From the NCBI RefSeq assembly GCF_014042165.1, contig NZ_JACDZE010000005.1, positions 52,511 through 116,510 of the forward strand: DNA of 64,000 nt. The letters run 5' to 3'. Position 1 is the first letter of the stretch. Each line of letters opens with the position of its first letter. Origin of the DNA: Moheibacter lacus. Lineage in GTDB: Bacteria > Bacteroidota > Bacteroidia > Flavobacteriales > Weeksellaceae. Position numbers and translations under genes: made by a program. Of the stretch, positions 63,104 to 64,000 are shown in pieces. Below the pieces are notes generated by a model. That model was not told where the DNA came from and did no database searches. It saw only the letters and a list, made by a program, of their open reading frames with translations.

Positions 63104-63322
63104 TTAATGGTCAAGTTTAATTTTCGCCAAATAAATCCCGGTTGGAATTGACAATTGAATTTCTTCCTTAGAAATTGAGTTGAAGTATTTATGGAATACC
63201 AATTTCCCATCTAAATTTAGAATTGAAATTTCAGCAATATAATAGGTTTTTCCTAAATCTATAGTAAAATAATTATTCAAAGGGTTGGAATAAATCAATA
63301 CAGAAACCTGCTTTTCAAGACA
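63104..63322 (-). pseudogene. Orphan type IX secretion (T9SS type A) sorting-domain fragment
   Basis: An open frame of 72 residues that begins right after an in-frame TAA at 63323-63325. It reads as a complete T9SS type A C-terminal sorting domain: IYSNPLNNYFTIDLG, then ISILNLDGKLVFHKYF and the terminal IPTGIYLAKIKLDH. In intact proteins this domain is the last ~70 residues of a large secreted protein. Here nothing coding lies upstream, only AT-rich sequence, so it is the stump of a deleted gene. Confidence 0.8.
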
Positions 63323-63524
63323 TTAGACTCGCAAAAGATTGTCTATGGTTTTAGAATAATGATTTAAGATTAAGAATTTGAAATTAAGAGGATGAATTCC
63401 GGTGGATTTCAGGTATAAAAATCAGGTGAATGAATATTTGATTTATTGAGTGGTTGAGTTTATGAATAATTGAGTAATAAAAAACTTTAAACCTTGAACG
63501 TTAAACGAAATTTCTTGAAACAAA

Positions 63525-63556
63525 AAAAGCTCATCAAAATTAATTGATGAGCTTTT
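63525..63556 (-). terminator. Terminator beyond the broken 5S copy
   Basis: Arms AAAAGCTCATCAA (63525-63537) and TTGATGAGCTTTT (63544-63556), 13 bp with a 6-nt loop; read on the minus strand a T run follows. Confidence 0.85.
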
Positions 63557-63572
63557 AAAAAAGACTGGCGGC

Positions 63573-63589
63573 CCGAAGCACTGCTTCGG
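63573..63589. repeat. 17-bp palindrome inside the broken 5S copy
   Basis: CCGAAGCA-C-TGCTTCGG: perfect 8-bp arms around one base. It takes the place of three 5S bases (GAC). Confidence 0.85.
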
Positions 63590-63609
63590 CTACTCTCCCA
63601 CTTTCGTAG

Positions 63610-63625
63610 CCCCGATGTTTCGGGG
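63610..63625. repeat. 16-bp palindrome CCCCGATGTTTCGGGG
   Basis: Arms CCCCGA/TCGGGG pair; the centre TGTT does not. It is a relative of the perfect palindrome at 39610 and replaces about five 5S bases. Confidence 0.8.
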
Positions 63626-63642
63626 TCGGCGCTGGCAGGCTT

Positions 63643-63658
63643 ATCCGCCGCGGCGGAT
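63643..63658. repeat. 16-bp perfect palindrome ATCCGCCGCGGCGGAT
   Basis: Identical to its reverse complement and very GC-rich against the AT-rich surroundings. It replaces a piece of the 5S loop region. Confidence 0.85.
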
Positions 63659-63822
63659 CGGATTGTTAAGAGGTAATCCCTGTCGCTATTTTTTTACGTA
63701 GCTGGTTGAATTATTGAATGGTTGAGTGATTGAGTGACGGAGTGGTTGAGTAACAGAATATTTGAACCTTAAACCATAAACCTTGAACTTTGAACTTTAA
63801 ATCTTAAATCTAATAAACAAAA

Positions 63823-63852
63823 AAATCCTTACCACAAATGTGATAAGGATTT
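63823..63852 (-). terminator. Terminator of the rRNA operon
   Basis: AAATCCTTA-CAC pairs with GTG-TAAGGATTT (12 bp with one mismatch), followed on the minus strand by a run of seven T. It lies 8 bp past the 5S 3' end. Confidence 0.88.
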
Positions 63853-63860
63853 CATAAAAA

Positions 63861-63967
<107 letters not shown>

Positions 63968-64000
63968 AAGTTTTTAGCCCTTAGAGGCGTATATTTTGAC

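Larger units (their letters stand above)
63561..63693 (-). pseudogene. Broken 5S rRNA copy interrupted by three palindromes
   Basis: Blocks of this stretch match the intact 5S gene at 63861-63967: GACTGGCGGC, CTACTCTCCCACTTTCGTAG and TCGGCGCTGGCAGGCTTA (all plus-strand spelling). Between them, short pieces of 5S are replaced by palindromes at 63573-63589, 63610-63625 and 63643-63658. The distal part is diverged (GTTAAGAGGTAATCCCTGTC against GGAAGAGGTGAGCCCTGCC). It cannot give a normal 5S RNA. A 5S-type terminator still follows. Confidence 0.85.

Noticed and set aside
63561..63693. Second functional 5S gene
   Set aside because: Three palindromes replace 5S segments and the distal half is diverged; helix formation would be lost.

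Overview
The window looks like chromosomal DNA of a flavobacterium (Bacteroidota, class Flavobacteriia; Weeksellaceae-like by gut feeling only). The base composition is AT-rich. The gene set includes TamL, DUF4290, DUF349, a fused two-domain E1 dehydrogenase, BshA and a type IX secretion sorting-domain remnant. Many upstream regions carry the Bacteroidota -7 box TAnnTTTG, and long start-to-stop genes lack clear Shine-Dalgarno sites. I see no prophage, integrative element, CRISPR array or intact transposase; this is mostly housekeeping DNA.

Layout. 1-3.4 kb: the 3' end of an unidentified gene and two secreted proteins sharing a C-terminal module. 3.5-9.6 kb: a membrane protein, tRNA-Leu and tRNA-Gly, accD, fbaA, then tamL facing a TrmH-type RNA methylase only 5 bp away. 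9.6-14 kb: a lipoprotein serine hydrolase with a structured leader, tRNA-Ser, asparaginase, a LysM/BON protein and an OmpA lipoprotein. 14-25.5 kb (mostly minus): RsmI-like methylase, LMW phosphatase, dnaA, a thioesterase (plus strand), yigZ-ribD, DUF349 protein, the DUF4290-murA-dedA-aroE operon, a 190-bp MITE and kdsA. 25.5-35.5 kb: RluA-type synthase, two glycosyltransferases, ftsE, rpmH, gyrA and a TPR protein with the second copy of the structured leader. 35.6-43.9 kb: fused E1, PQQ-type sugar dehydrogenase, DinB, carbonic anhydrase and the sdhCAB operon. 44-57 kb: bshA, a WG-repeat protein, LOG protein, GH3-serine hydrolase fusion, sirtuin, RsmF-like methylase, small envelope proteins, ACC deaminase-like enzyme, glucosaminidase and hemL. 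57.4-64 kb: FAD oxidoreductase, SUI1/YciH, Gre-like factor, a decayed patch, AI-2E transporter, a POTRA-barrel protein, an orphan T9SS tail, a broken 5S copy and an intact 5S gene marking the end of a leftward rRNA operon.

The strongest candidate for something undescribed is a pair of ~108-nt leaders (9676-9783 and 34001-34109). They share the same architecture and spacing, carry compensatory base changes in their stems, and each ends in a 6-bp helix that swallows the ATG of the downstream envelope-protein gene. A second interesting point is a decaying 5S rRNA copy into which three different short palindromes have inserted; relatives of one of these palindromes occur elsewhere in the window.

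Functional themes are envelope building (TamL, MurA, KdsA, OmpA, LysM proteins, GH3 fusion), central metabolism (FbaA, AccD, SDH, E1, HemL, RibD, AroE) and the replication/translation core (DnaA, GyrA, L34, rRNA/tRNA genes and RNA modifiers).
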